From: Chloroflexi bacterium CFX6
GTDB taxonomy: Bacteria > Chloroflexota > Anaerolineae > Anaerolineales > Villigracilaceae
Assembly (NCBI GenBank): GCA_030263595.1
Contig: SZPG01000059.1
Location: 1-32,030 of the forward strand
Reading direction: 5' to 3'
Length of the DNA: 32,030 nucleotides
Shown: positions 8,551 through 16,345 of the stretch, piece after piece
How positions within the stretch are numbered: the first letter of the stretch is position 1
How the letters are laid out: each line of letters begins with the position of its first letter
The notes under the pieces: model-generated
The model's database searches: none
The model's input: only the letters and a program-made list of their open reading frames with translations
What the model was told of the DNA's origin: nothing
Translations under genes and position numbers: made by a program

Positions 8551-9849
8551 CTACCACGTCGCATTCAACCAGCCGCGCAGTTCCATGGCTTTGACCACGC
8601 GCGAGATGGCGACCATGTACGCGGCGTCGCGCATGTACACGCCTTCGCGTTCGCTGGTTTCGAGCACACCGTGGAAGGCGGCGGTCATCTTCTGGTCAAG
8701 TTTCTGAAGTACCTCTTCCTTGGGCCAGTAGAAGTTCATGTCGTTTTGAACCTGTTCGAAGTAGGAGGTGGTGACGCCGCCTGCGTTACAGAGGAAGTCG
8801 GGGATGTTGAAGATCTTGTTGGCTTTGAAGAATTCGTCCGCTTCGGGGGTGCAGGGACCGTTGGCGCCTTCGGCAACGACCTTGACGCGGCTGGACATCT
8901 TCTGGACGGTCTCGGCGTTGACGTGACCTTCGATGGCGGCGGGGATAAGCACGTCGGCTTCCCTGGTGATCCAGGCTTCGCCGTCTTCGATCAAGTAACC
9001 GGCTTCTTCGGCGGCTTTTTTGTCAATGGTGCCGTACTGGTCTGTGATGGTGAGCAGGAAGCGCGGGTCAACGCCCTGCTTGTGGCTGTAGGTGTAGGAT
9101 TTCTTGTCGTGGCGGTCCCAGCATGAAACGCAGGCGATCTTGCCGCCGAGTTGTTCCACAAAGCCGATGGCGGCGTATTGCGCGACATTTCCAAAACCTT
9201 CGATGGCGGCGACGGCTTTGCGAGAGTCCATTTTGAGGTGTTCGAGGGCTTCGCGCACGGTGTAGATGACGCCGTAGCCTGTGGCTTCCTTGCGCCCTTC
9301 CGATCCGCCGCCGCCCACCGGTTTGCCGGTGAATACGCCGGGGGTGTATTGACCGACGAGGCGGGAGTATTCGTCCATCATCCAGCCCATCATCTGGGAA
9401 TTGGTGCCGACATCCGGCGCGGGGACGTCGTTGCGCGGACCGATGTTCTTCCACATTGCCTGCACCCAGCCGCGGCAGATCTGTTCCTTTTCATTCGACG
9501 ATAAAGCGGACGGGTCACAGACCACGCCGCCCTTTCCGCCGCCGAGAGGGATATCGGCGACCGCGCATTTCCACGTCATCCAGGTGGCAAGGGCGCGCAC
9601 GGTGTCGAAGGTCTCGTTGGCGGCGAAACGGATGCCGCCCTTGTTGGGTCCGCGCGCATCGTTGTGCTGGACGCGGTATCCCTGGAAGACGCGAATCGAA
9701 CCGTCGTCCATGCGGATGGGGATGCGGAAGGAATACTCCCGCATGGGCCAGCGCAGGACTTCGCGCACGCCGCGGTCGAGTTTGAGCATCTCGGCGACGC
9801 CGTCGAATTGTTTCTGCGCCATTTCAAAGGCATTGATTTGTTCTGACAT
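8551..9849 (-). CDS. gdhA: Glutamate dehydrogenase
   Basis: This 432-residue enzyme interconverts glutamate with 2-oxoglutarate and ammonia using NAD(P), linking nitrogen assimilation to the TCA cycle (icd lies 15 kb away). The substrate-binding and catalytic residues are visible: K70 in GPNKGGIRF, K94 in WMTWKCAVADIPLGGGKGG, K106 in the same glycine-rich loop, and D146 in PAPDVGT. The Rossmann nucleotide motif IEGFGNVAQ is at residues about 216-224. Length fits the short hexameric GDH family. The start at 9849 (MSEQINAFEM) is fixed by an AGGAGA box; an ORF extension upstream is unsupported. Cofactor preference cannot be decided by eye. Confidence 0.96.
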   Translation of the reverse strand: MSEQINAFEMAQKQFDGVAEMLKLDRGVREVLRWPMREYSFRIPIRMDDGSIRVFQGYRVQHNDARGPNKGGIRFAANETFDTVRALATWMTWKCAVADIPLGGGKGGVVCDPSALSSNEKEQICRGWVQAMWKNIGPRNDVPAPDVGTNSQMMGWMMDEYSRLVGQYTPGVFTGKPVGGGGSEGRKEATGYGVIYTVREALEHLKMDSRKAVAAIEGFGNVAQYAAIGFVEQLGGKIACVSCWDRHDKKSYTYSHKQGVDPRFLLTITDQYGTIDKKAAEEAGYLIEDGEAWITREADVLIPAAIEGHVNAETVQKMSSRVKVVAEGANGPCTPEADEFFKANKIFNIPDFLCNAGGVTTSYFEQVQNDMNFYWPKEEVLQKLDQKMTAAFHGVLETSEREGVYMRDAAYMVAISRVVKAMELRGWLNATW

Positions 9850-10045
9850 TTCGTTTCTCCTGGAAGATATGTCGGGTAATGGGGAAAAATATAAACGGGC
9901 ATCCCGGAACGGGCGCCCGCTTTTCGTCGAAATTATGTCGTCCAGTTTTCCATAATGATTTTCACCCAATAAAGTTATGACTGCGACTTAACGTTATCAC
10001 GAGAGTCAAAAACTCGTCAATATGACTAAAAGCAGTTTTTCCCGA

Positions 10046-10070
10046 TAAAAAAGACCGGGGTTCGCCCGGT
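10046..10070 (-). terminator. Intrinsic terminator of the 121-residue unknown gene
   Basis: On the minus strand GACCGGG and CCCGGTC form a 7-bp stem followed by TTTTTTATC, immediately after the stop codon at 10072. Confidence 0.85.
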
Positions 10071-10071
10071 C

Positions 10072-10437
10072 TCATTCGCCCTCGTTTTCGTCTGCGTCGT
10101 CCTCGCCTCCCATGTCGAACTCATATTCCACTTTTTCGCGGTCGAGGTAGACCCATAGCAGGAGGACGTGTCCCTCCGGGGTTTCCACGTTGCGCGCCGC
10201 CATGATGGGGGCGGATTGCTCCACGCCTACGTCGTTTCGGTAATGCAAATGGATGGGAAGTTTCGCGTTCCACGCGCGGTAACAGCGTTCCACCAGCGCC
10301 GGTCCGTTGAAGGTGCGGAGGCGCGTCAGCACCGGCACCGATAAGCCTGCGCTCTCGTTCAACCCCAGCGCCCAGCCGTCGTTGACAACCTCGAAAACGG
10401 GGGGAGGTCCTTCGATGATCGTGATTTTATCGTCCAT
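10072..10437 (-). CDS. Unknown 121-residue protein with acidic tail
   Basis: I do not recognise this protein. It is soluble, with no signal peptide or membrane segment. Visible features are a GPPPVFEVVNDGWALGLNES N-terminal stretch, two conserved-looking Arg/Trp-rich segments (ERCYRAWNAKLPIHLHYRND and HVLLLWVYLDREKVEYEF), and an acidic C-terminus (GGEDDADENEGE). It has its own terminator, and its start codon faces that of the Ser/Thr kinase gene across a 130-bp divergent intergenic region. The reading frame, terminator and codon pattern support a real gene. No function is proposed. Confidence 0.7.
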   Translation of the reverse strand: MDDKITIIEGPPPVFEVVNDGWALGLNESAGLSVPVLTRLRTFNGPALVERCYRAWNAKLPIHLHYRNDVGVEQSAPIMAARNVETPEGHVLLLWVYLDREKVEYEFDMGGEDDADENEGE

Positions 10438-10529
10438 GGTGACTGGGAATATACCACAAAAGGAGTCCGGTCATCATTACGAGATCGTCAGGTTTACGGG
10501 CCGAAGGTTACATATTCGCGCGTTCGTTC

Positions 10530-10558
10530 TTGCGTTCTCTTCGTGGGATGAGTATACT
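10530..10558 (+). promoter_or_regulatory. Promoter of the Ser/Thr kinase gene, leaderless
   Basis: TTGCGT (10530-10535) and TATACT (10553-10558) are spaced by 17 bp. The ATG is only 9 bp after the -10 box and has no ribosome binding site, so the transcript probably starts at or within a base or two of the ATG. Confidence 0.65.
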
Positions 10559-10567
10559 TGAACCCGT

Positions 10568-12676
10568 ATGGGACCCGAAAAGATCGGACGTTACGAAATC
10601 AAGGCGGAGTTGGGGCGCGGGGGCATGGCGACCGTCTATCACGGTTACGATCCGCGCTTCGAGCGCGAAGTGGCGATCAAAGTCCTGCCATCCGAACTTC
10701 TGCATTCGGATCCGCAGTTCAAACTGCGCTTCGAACGCGAAGCGAAGATCATCGCCCAGTTGGAACATCCAGCCATCGTGCCGGTCTATGATGTGGGGGA
10801 CGAAGGCGGGCAGCCCTACTTCGTCATGCGCTACATGAACGGGGGCTCCCTTTCGGAACGCATCAAAGCCAAAGTGATGAGCATCGAGGAAGCCGCGAAG
10901 ATCCTCGGTCACATCGCCCCCGGATTGGACGAGGCGCACGCCAAGGGCATCGTCCATCGCGACCTGAAACCCAGCAACATCCTGTTCGACGCCAAAGGCA
11001 CCCCTTACATTTCCGATTTCGGCATTGCCAAGTTGTCGCAGGCGCAGGCAAGCGTCACCGGCAGCGCGATCATCGGCACCCCCGCCTACATGGCGCCCGA
11101 ACAAGCCTCCGGTGAAACGGTGGACGGGCGTTCGGATATCTACGCGCTCGGCATCATCCTGTTCGAGATGCTGACCGGCAGGCAGCCCTACGAAGCCGAT
11201 ACGCCCATGGCGGTTGCGATCAAACACATCACCGACCCGGTGCCGCATATCCTGGAAGCCAATCCCAACCTCCCGTCCGACGTGGAAATGATCATCCAGA
11301 CGGCGATGGCAAAGAACAGGAACGACCGTTACTCGACCGCCGTGGACATGGTGGAAGCGTTGCGCGCGGTGGGCTCCGGCGCCAGGACCCAGATGCGGAC
11401 GAAGGTCGTAAAAGCGGCGCCCCGCCCTCCCGCCGCTGGGACGGTCCCCGCGCCGGTCGCGAAGAAGTCCTTCAATGCGCTGTGGCTTCTCGTCATCCCT
11501 GTTCTTTTGTTGGGAATGCTCGGGGGTGGATACATCATCTTCAACGGGATCAACCTTCCCGTCGGAACAGAACCGCCGGCGGTCATCTCCACGCTGACCT
11601 CCGCGCCCGCCACACCGACCTCCAAACCCACCCTCGAACCCACAAAGGAAGCGACCGCCGTCCTCCCGCCGCCCGCCAACCCGACGGATACGCCGCCTCC
11701 CACAGACACGCCCGCTCCGCAAATCCCCGTGATCGGCGGCGCGGACAAGATCGCGTTCGTCGCCAATAAGGAGATCTGGCTGATGAACGTGGACGGCTCG
11801 GACCCCATACAGGTCACGAGCGACGGAGGCGAAAAGAGCGACCTGCAATGGCTGGATCGCGATACGCTCCTTTTCATCAGCGGGAAAACCATAAAATACT
11901 ACACCGTCTCCACCGACGTGGTGGATACGCTTACGGGTTTTCTCTCCGCGGTCACGCTGGACGCCTTCCAAGTCTCGCACGACGACACACAGGTAATGAT
12001 CGCCATGAGCAACGAGATCTTCGTGGCGCCGTTCGATTTCGAAAGGTTCAGGAACGTCAAATCCCGCAGCGACCTGTTCGCCATGCAGGACATCTGCATC
12101 CTGCCCACGCGAGGCACCAAAGCAGCGCTCTCCGTCAAGGAGGCGCGCTGGTCGGCGGACGATAAACTCGTGGCATGGCTCTACAAGGGCGTCGGCGGAG
12201 AGACCCTGCTCCAGTCGGAACAGGTGATGATCCTCGACGTGACCGGATGCAACCCCGAAATGATCGATCAGTTGGATAACTTCCCCGGTGCCCGCTTCAC
12301 CCCCGTCGGTTATCAAAGCCGCATCCTGCCGGATTTCGACTGGGACGGGCGCGACCTGTTCGTCTTTCACACCTCCAGGCGGAACAACGGCTGGGGCGAG
12401 TTCTACCTCTACAACTGGATCACCCACAAACCGACGCTGGTCCACCCCATCAACAACGCATGTTGTTATCGCGACATACGCTGGAGTCCTGACGGGACTC
12501 ACGTGATCTTTGCCTTTCAGGACGTTGGGCTGGGCGCCGCGGCGCAAAACCTCCTTTACTACGTCCCGGCCGGCGAACTGGAAACCGGCGCGCGGTTCGA
12601 CCCTCTCCCCCTTCCCGACGGCTTCTTCAAGGACCCCAGGGAGGCGCCCCAACCTGCCCTGCGTCCCGCGCAGTAA
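10568..12676 (+). CDS. Receptor-type Ser/Thr protein kinase with extracellular propeller-like domain
   Basis: This 702-residue protein has a cytoplasmic kinase domain (about 8-270): glycine loop LGRGGMATVYHG (15-26), ATP lysine K38, catalytic loop HRDLKPSNILF (about 130), DFG in ISDFGIAK, and GTPAYMAPEQA activation segment. A single membrane segment (about 300-325, ALWLLVIPVLLLGMLGG) follows. Then comes a Pro/Thr-rich linker (TPTSKPTLEPTKE, TPPPTDTPAPQ). The outer domain of about 310 residues has WD40/PD40-like strands (IAFVANKEIWLMNVDGSDPIQV, DIRWSPDGTHVIFAF). The usual PASTA repeats are absent; a propeller takes the sensing position. It is monocistronic with a leaderless promoter. The signal and targets are unknown. 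Confidence 0.92.
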   Translation: MGPEKIGRYEIKAELGRGGMATVYHGYDPRFEREVAIKVLPSELLHSDPQFKLRFEREAKIIAQLEHPAIVPVYDVGDEGGQPYFVMRYMNGGSLSERIKAKVMSIEEAAKILGHIAPGLDEAHAKGIVHRDLKPSNILFDAKGTPYISDFGIAKLSQAQASVTGSAIIGTPAYMAPEQASGETVDGRSDIYALGIILFEMLTGRQPYEADTPMAVAIKHITDPVPHILEANPNLPSDVEMIIQTAMAKNRNDRYSTAVDMVEALRAVGSGARTQMRTKVVKAAPRPPAAGTVPAPVAKKSFNALWLLVIPVLLLGMLGGGYIIFNGINLPVGTEPPAVISTLTSAPATPTSKPTLEPTKEATAVLPPPANPTDTPPPTDTPAPQIPVIGGADKIAFVANKEIWLMNVDGSDPIQVTSDGGEKSDLQWLDRDTLLFISGKTIKYYTVSTDVVDTLTGFLSAVTLDAFQVSHDDTQVMIAMSNEIFVAPFDFERFRNVKSRSDLFAMQDICILPTRGTKAALSVKEARWSADDKLVAWLYKGVGGETLLQSEQVMILDVTGCNPEMIDQLDNFPGARFTPVGYQSRILPDFDWDGRDLFVFHTSRRNNGWGEFYLYNWITHKPTLVHPINNACCYRDIRWSPDGTHVIFAFQDVGLGAAAQNLLYYVPAGELETGARFDPLPLPDGFFKDPREAPQPALRPAQ

Positions 12677-12692
12677 AGCCAGCTTCGCTTTC

Positions 12693-13751
12693 TCAGGACT
12701 GCAAACTCCTCACGATCTCACCGACCAATCCCGGCCCCCGATAGATCAACCCCGTATACACCTGAACCAGGCTCGCCCCCAGGGCGAGTCTTTTCTTTGC
12801 ATCCTCTGGATTCATGATCCCGCCCGCGCTGACGATCGGGACCCTCCCATCCACGAGTTTCGCTGCCCGACTCAAAGCCGCCTCGCTCCGCACCCGGAGC
12901 GGGCTCCCGCTCAACCCGCCTGATTCACTCTGATACCCTGACCTCAACCCCTCGCGCGATAACGTCGTATTCGCGGCGATGATCCCGTCCATACCCTTAT
13001 CGAGAATGACGCCAATGGCGTCGTCAAGTTCATCGTCGTTCAGGTCGGGGGAAAGTTTTACGAGTACCGGGCGTGTAACGTGCAGCGCGTGACGCGCATC
13101 CTGTATCGCGCCCAGCAATCCTTCGAGCATGTCGCGTCCCTGCAGCCTCCGCAGACCGACCGTGTTCGGCGACGAGATGTTGATCGTCAGATAATCCGCC
13201 AGCGGAGCGAAGACCTTCATCAACTCGATGTAATCCTTTGCGGCTTCCTCGAGCGGCGTATCCTTGTTCTTGCCGAGATTTACCCCAACGATTATGTCAT
13301 TGCGAGGGATGTTTGTCCCCGAAGCAATCTCCCCATCAGCCGGGGGATTGCTTCCCGAAGGTCGCAATGACATGGCTACATACTCCATCCCCCTTCCCGG
13401 AAACCCCATCCGATTGATGACCGCCTCATCCTCCAAAAGGCGGAAAACGCGCGGGCGCGGATTCCCAGGCTGAGGTCGAGGCGTGACCGTGCCGATCTCG
13501 ACGTGACCGAATCCCAGCGCGGCGAGTCCGCGAATTGCGACGCCGTCCTTGTCGTATCCCGCCGCCAGCCCGACCGGATTCTTGAACGTCAATCCAAAAG
13601 CCTGCACGGGTTTCGATGGGACTTTATGGATTTTTTCCAAAAGCCATAACGCGGGAGGGAAGTATTGCGTACCGCGTAACGCGTATAGCGTGAGATGATG
13701 CGCGGTCTCCGGGTCGAGACGAAAGAGGAGGGAACGAAAAAATGGATACAT
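12693..13751 (-). CDS. pyrD: Dihydroorotate dehydrogenase (quinone), class 2, with in-frame repeat insertion
   Basis: This 352-residue flavoenzyme oxidises dihydroorotate to orotate with quinone, the fourth step of UMP synthesis, at the inner membrane. Class 2 is indicated by the N-terminal MYPFFRSLLFRLDPETAHH segment, VGLAAGYDKDG, EIGTVTPRPQPGNPRPRVFR, INRMGF, NISSPNTVGLR and SGGLSGSPL. Between GMEYVA (121-126) and IVGVNLGKNKDT there are 27 extra residues (127-153, MSLRPSG...PRNDI) encoded by a palindromic repeat that also occurs between genes here. Related enzymes have only a short loop there. The start at 13751 fits the class 2 N-terminus. The repeat insertion keeps the frame open, and the flanking catalytic motifs are intact, so the enzyme is probably functional. 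Confidence 0.93.
   Translation of the reverse strand: MYPFFRSLLFRLDPETAHHLTLYALRGTQYFPPALWLLEKIHKVPSKPVQAFGLTFKNPVGLAAGYDKDGVAIRGLAALGFGHVEIGTVTPRPQPGNPRPRVFRLLEDEAVINRMGFPGRGMEYVAMSLRPSGSNPPADGEIASGTNIPRNDIIVGVNLGKNKDTPLEEAAKDYIELMKVFAPLADYLTINISSPNTVGLRRLQGRDMLEGLLGAIQDARHALHVTRPVLVKLSPDLNDDELDDAIGVILDKGMDGIIAANTTLSREGLRSGYQSESGGLSGSPLRVRSEAALSRAAKLVDGRVPIVSAGGIMNPEDAKKRLALGASLVQVYTGLIYRGPGLVGEIVRSLQS
13294..13373. repeat. Palindromic GTCATTGCGAG repeat, copy 3, inside pyrD
   Basis: An 80-bp element bounded by ATGTCATTGCGA and TCGCAATGACAT, with inner arms GAAGCAATCTCC and GGGGGATTGCTTC. It is translated in frame as part of pyrD. Length equals the intergenic copy at 8024-8103. Confidence 0.92.
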
Positions 13752-13832
13752 ATTCGTAATGCGACATTCATGTCGCCGTTTGACATTTGACGCCATGAAC
13801 GCCGCTCCCCAAAACGGCGAAATCGCGTTGCC

Positions 13833-14459
13833 TCAATCGAAAGCCGCCGGTCGGTTCGGGTCCTCGACGTGCGCGAACGCCTCCCGCAGCATGTTCTCGT
13901 TGGTACGGTATTTTGAAAGCGGAGGCAGGTCGTCCAACGCGAAGAAATCCACCCCCATCGTCTCATTGCTGGTGTGCGGTTCGCCGTCAATCAGCCTGCA
14001 AAGAAAGATGATCTTGAACGCGTGGTAGAACTCCATCGGCTCGATGCGGTTGGCGTCGAGCACCGCGATCACCTTCTCCGCCTTTACACGATAACCGCTT
14101 TCCTCCCGCACTTCGCGCTCCGCAACGGAAGCGGGCGCGTCGCCGAGGTCCGCCCAGCCGCCGGGCATCGCCCATTTTCCATCCGTGCGTTCCTGGATGA
14201 GCAATATTTTGTCATCGCGAATCACCGCGCCGCGCACGTCAATTTTCGGCGTGGCGTATCCCGCCTGCATCGTAAAACTCTCAAGCGCGGATTCTTTCGA
14301 AATCCCCGATTGACACTCGATCATCTCCGCCACGATCTTTTGCAAACGTTTATAACGCTCGATGTCGAATTCGTTTTTGCTGTAAGCCAGTCCCGCCTGG
14401 GTCAGCGAGAAGATTTCCCGCGCCCATGCGATCCATTTCGGTTGTTTTGTGTCCATCAT
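13833..14459 (-). CDS. NUDIX hydrolase with YjhB-type N-terminal domain
   Basis: This 208-residue protein hydrolyses a nucleoside-diphosphate-linked compound; the exact substrate is unknown. Residues about 8-65 form the helical domain seen in YjhB-type NUDIX proteins (WIAWAREIFSLTQAGLAYSK, ERYKRLQKIVAEM). The NUDIX box begins at G101 and reads GWADLGD, then seven residues, then REVREESGY (R115, E119, E120). The usual Glu after the first five residues is Asp107. The start overlaps the DinB stop as TGATG, which implies translational coupling. The set DUF1905, DinB, NUDIX, pyrD is transcribed together on the minus strand. Confidence 0.9.
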   Translation of the reverse strand: MMDTKQPKWIAWAREIFSLTQAGLAYSKNEFDIERYKRLQKIVAEMIECQSGISKESALESFTMQAGYATPKIDVRGAVIRDDKILLIQERTDGKWAMPGGWADLGDAPASVAEREVREESGYRVKAEKVIAVLDANRIEPMEFYHAFKIIFLCRLIDGEPHTSNETMGVDFFALDDLPPLSKYRTNENMLREAFAHVEDPNRPAAFD

Positions 14460-14968
14460 CAAAACTTCTTTTGCCCGCTCTCGTTCAGAAAATACTGCAC
14501 GATCTCCTCTTCGGGATGCGGAACGTCCATGAGCGCGAACATCGCCGCCAGCTCCCCGCGATGATGCGTGTTGTGGTTCGGCGGCTGGACGACCATCTGC
14601 CACAACTCCAGGGTGAATGTTTCGCCTTTGGGATTGGTGTAGGTCACATCGCGCAACAACGACGCTTCGGTCTGTTCGGCAATGAAAGCGCGCATGCTCC
14701 TTTCCACACCCGCCCAATATTCGCGCACCGAGGCGATCGTCGGAAAATCCTTTGCATCGAGGAGCTCCGCTTTCTCGCCGCGCCAGCGTTGCTGCCACAT
14801 CCGCTCCGAACTCATCATGTGGATCAGCACGGCATGGACGTTATCCCACGAATGTCCCTGCCTGCGGAAGAGTTGTTCCTCGGTGAGCGTTTCGGCGACG
14901 GCGAGATAACGCCCGTTCGCCCAGTAGTTGTACTCGTAGAGGTACTCGAGGTAGGTTGTGAATTCCAT
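14459..14968 (-). CDS. DinB/YfiT-like metal-binding protein
   Basis: This 169-residue four-helix-bundle protein belongs to the DinB/YfiT superfamily of putative metal-dependent hydrolases or thiol transferases. The likely metal-binding His triad is H50 (VLIHMM) plus H132 and H136 in NHNTHHRGEL. The N-terminal LEYLYEYNYWANGRYL helix is typical. It starts one base after the DUF1905-protein stop and overlaps the NUDIX start, so the three genes form a tight operon. The substrate, possibly bacillithiol or another low-molecular-weight thiol, cannot be read from sequence. Confidence 0.88.
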   Translation of the reverse strand: MEFTTYLEYLYEYNYWANGRYLAVAETLTEEQLFRRQGHSWDNVHAVLIHMMSSERMWQQRWRGEKAELLDAKDFPTIASVREYWAGVERSMRAFIAEQTEASLLRDVTYTNPKGETFTLELWQMVVQPPNHNTHHRGELAAMFALMDVPHPEEEIVQYFLNESGQKKF

Positions 14969-14969
14969 G

Positions 14970-15434
14970 CTACCCTGCCTTTCTCTTTTGTTTCAACATC
15001 GCAATCGTTTTGACGATCCGCCTCTTGCGCGTCTGCTCCTGCTTTGCCTCCTCGATCCACGTCACGTATTCCTTACGATGCGTGTAAGACAACCTATCGA
15101 AGAGGGCTTTGACTTCCTTGTCCTTCTTCAATTCCTTCAACAAGTCTTTTGGGATTGCCACCACCCTCGGCTCCGCATCCGACTCCACCGACACCTGGAT
15201 CTCATCCCCGAACGTTTTCCCGATCTGCTCGCGGATTCCCTTGAGGATGATCAGGATGTGATTCGGTCCGCCCATGCGCGTCAACAATCCGCGATATGGG
15301 ACTCCCTCGATCATTGCCCTGACCCTGGGCTTCTTCGCGCCGAACGCGGCTTCCACATCGAAAGGGATTTCCACGAACGCGCCGCCCCCACCCGCGTTGA
15401 CGATAGTGGCTTTGAAGGTATGTTTTTTGGGCAT
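14970..15434 (-). CDS. DUF1905 and YdeI/OmdA-family protein
   Basis: This 154-residue protein has an N-terminal DUF1905 domain (residues about 5-90: HTFKATIVNAGGGGAFVEIP, VRAMIEGVPYRGLL, HILIILKGIREQIGKTFGDE) and a C-terminal helical YdeI/OmpD-associated segment (about 105-150: LKKDKEVKALFDRLSYTHRKEY, WIEEAKQEQTRKRRI). Members are small cytosolic proteins of unknown biochemical role, often near stress and thiol genes. It is the first gene of the DUF1905, DinB, NUDIX operon. Its start faces the mntA promoter across 55 bp. Confidence 0.85.
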   Translation of the reverse strand: MPKKHTFKATIVNAGGGGAFVEIPFDVEAAFGAKKPRVRAMIEGVPYRGLLTRMGGPNHILIILKGIREQIGKTFGDEIQVSVESDAEPRVVAIPKDLLKELKKDKEVKALFDRLSYTHRKEYVTWIEEAKQEQTRKRRIVKTIAMLKQKRKAG

Positions 15435-15477
15435 AAGTTACCTCTTTCAAAAGATTCTAACATGTGAACAATGCGTG

Positions 15478-15483
15478 TATAAT
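15478..15483 (+). promoter_or_regulatory. -10 box of the mntA/hepT module
   Basis: A perfect TATAAT lies 6 bp before the mntA ATG, so the mRNA is probably leaderless. The -35 region is weak. Confidence 0.55.
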
Positions 15484-15489
15484 TTAATC

Positions 15490-15789
15490 ATGGTCACAGC
15501 AAATCGTGATGACGTGGTTAAGGTTCTAAAATCGAAACGCGCTGCTTACAAGAAGTACGGCGTCAAGTCGCTGGCTCTATTTGGGTCGGCGGCTCGCAAT
15601 CGCCTTCGCAAACGCAGTGACGTGGATATTCTGGTGCAATTTACCAAACCGACCTGGGCGAATTACATCGGTTTGAAATTCTATCTGGAAGATTTACTCG
15701 GTCGCGAGGTGGACCTGGTCACACCCAAGGGACTCAAGCCAGCCATTCGTCCATCTGTGGAGAAAGATCTGCTGTATGTCGTCTCGTAG
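15490..15789 (+). CDS. mntA: MntA-type minimal nucleotidyltransferase antitoxin
   Basis: This 99-residue minimal nucleotidyltransferase carries the hallmark GSx10DxD motif as FGSAARNRLRKRSDVDIL (G32, S33, D44, D46). In the MntA/HepT (type VII) systems the enzyme AMPylates a tyrosine next to the HEPN active site and so silences the HepT RNase. The downstream hepT starts 14 bases before this gene ends, giving the usual coupled pair. It lies on the plus strand, opposite to the surrounding pyrimidine cluster, which suggests acquisition. A perfect -10 box sits directly before the ATG. Confidence 0.9.
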   Translation: MVTANRDDVVKVLKSKRAAYKKYGVKSLALFGSAARNRLRKRSDVDILVQFTKPTWANYIGLKFYLEDLLGREVDLVTPKGLKPAIRPSVEKDLLYVVS

Positions 15790-16117
15790 CCCAAAGCTAT
15801 ACATTGATGATGTGCTGCAAGCCTGCGGGGAGATTCTCGAATTCACACGCGGACTTCGCAATGCAGATGAACTCGGAAGGGACCGCCGCACGTATCTGGC
15901 GGTTGTCCGCAGTTTGGAAGTGATCGGCGAAGCGGCGCGACAAATGCCAAGAGGCTTCAAATCGGAGCATCCCGAAATCCCCTGGCGTGAAGTTGCCAGT
16001 TTGCGGAATGTCATCGCACACGAGTACTTTGGTTTGGACAATGAAATTATTTGGGATGTAGTCCAATCACGAATCCCCGATTTGATAGAGAAGTTCCAGG
16101 GTTTGAAGACAGAGTAA
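15776..16117 (+). CDS. hepT: HepT-type HEPN RNase toxin
   Basis: This 113-residue HEPN-domain protein has the catalytic RX4HXY motif as RNVIAHEY (R77, H82, Y84). The modification target in known systems is the Tyr of this motif. Known homologues cleave RNA, including tRNA, unless AMPylated by MntA. All key residues are present, so the toxin is probably active. Its TAA stop codon is the first base triplet of a 180-bp direct repeat that carries the 3' end of pyrE; the next toxin-antitoxin module ends in the same way at the other copy. Confidence 0.9.
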   Translation: MSSRSPKLYIDDVLQACGEILEFTRGLRNADELGRDRRTYLAVVRSLEVIGEAARQMPRGFKSEHPEIPWREVASLRNVIAHEYFGLDNEIIWDVVQSRIPDLIEKFQGLKTE

Positions 16118-16126
16118 AGCAGAACA

Positions 16127-16153
16127 CGGAGATTTTTGCGAAGCAAATCTCCG
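16127..16153. terminator. Bidirectional terminator, left copy
   Basis: CGGAGATTT and AAATCTCCG form a 9-bp stem with a TTGCGAAGC loop, ten bases after the hepT stop. A T-rich tract follows on the plus strand and the pyrE fragment ends on the other side. Confidence 0.8.
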
Positions 16154-16162
16154 AGTTTCTTC

Positions 16163-16294
16163 TTATCCGCTCTCATTCAAAAACTTCCTCGTCTCTTCGA
16201 TTTTATCCTTCCCCACCTTCTTATTCTCCTCCCAATACTCCAGCAATTGACCGATCGTCAGCGCCGCGTGCATGGAGTAGCCTGCCCGCGCCAG
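16163..16294 (-). pseudogene. Duplicated 3' end of pyrE
   Basis: The minus strand encodes the C-terminal 43 residues of orotate phosphoribosyltransferase, beginning LARAGYSMHAALTIGQLLEY and ending in the stop codon, with about four substitutions relative to pyrE residues 163-205. It has no start or catalytic region. It sits upstream of the RelE-like promoter. Which copy is ancestral is not known; in a gene-end integration model this fragment would be the original 3' end. Confidence 0.95.
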
Positions 16295-16305
16295 GAATTG
16301 TCTGC

Positions 16306-16334
16306 TTGACAGGCATACGCCATTGGCGTATACT
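16306..16334 (+). promoter_or_regulatory. Promoter and operator of the RelE/HTH module
   Basis: A consensus TTGACA (16306-16311) and TATACT (16329-16334) are spaced by exactly 17 bp. A perfect palindrome, ATACGCCA-T-TGGCGTAT (16315-16331), fills the spacer and overlaps the -10 box. This is the expected place for repression by the downstream HTH antitoxin or the toxin-antitoxin complex. The ATG follows 11 bp after the -10 box. Confidence 0.8.
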
Positions 16335-16345
16335 TCAAGAAACAC

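Larger units (their letters stand above)
16115..16294. repeat. 180-bp direct repeat with pyrE 3' end, left copy
   Basis: This copy matches 16963-17142 over 180 bp without gaps and with about 10 mismatches. It contains a TAA shared with hepT, a bidirectional terminator and the last 43 codons of pyrE. Confidence 0.95.
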
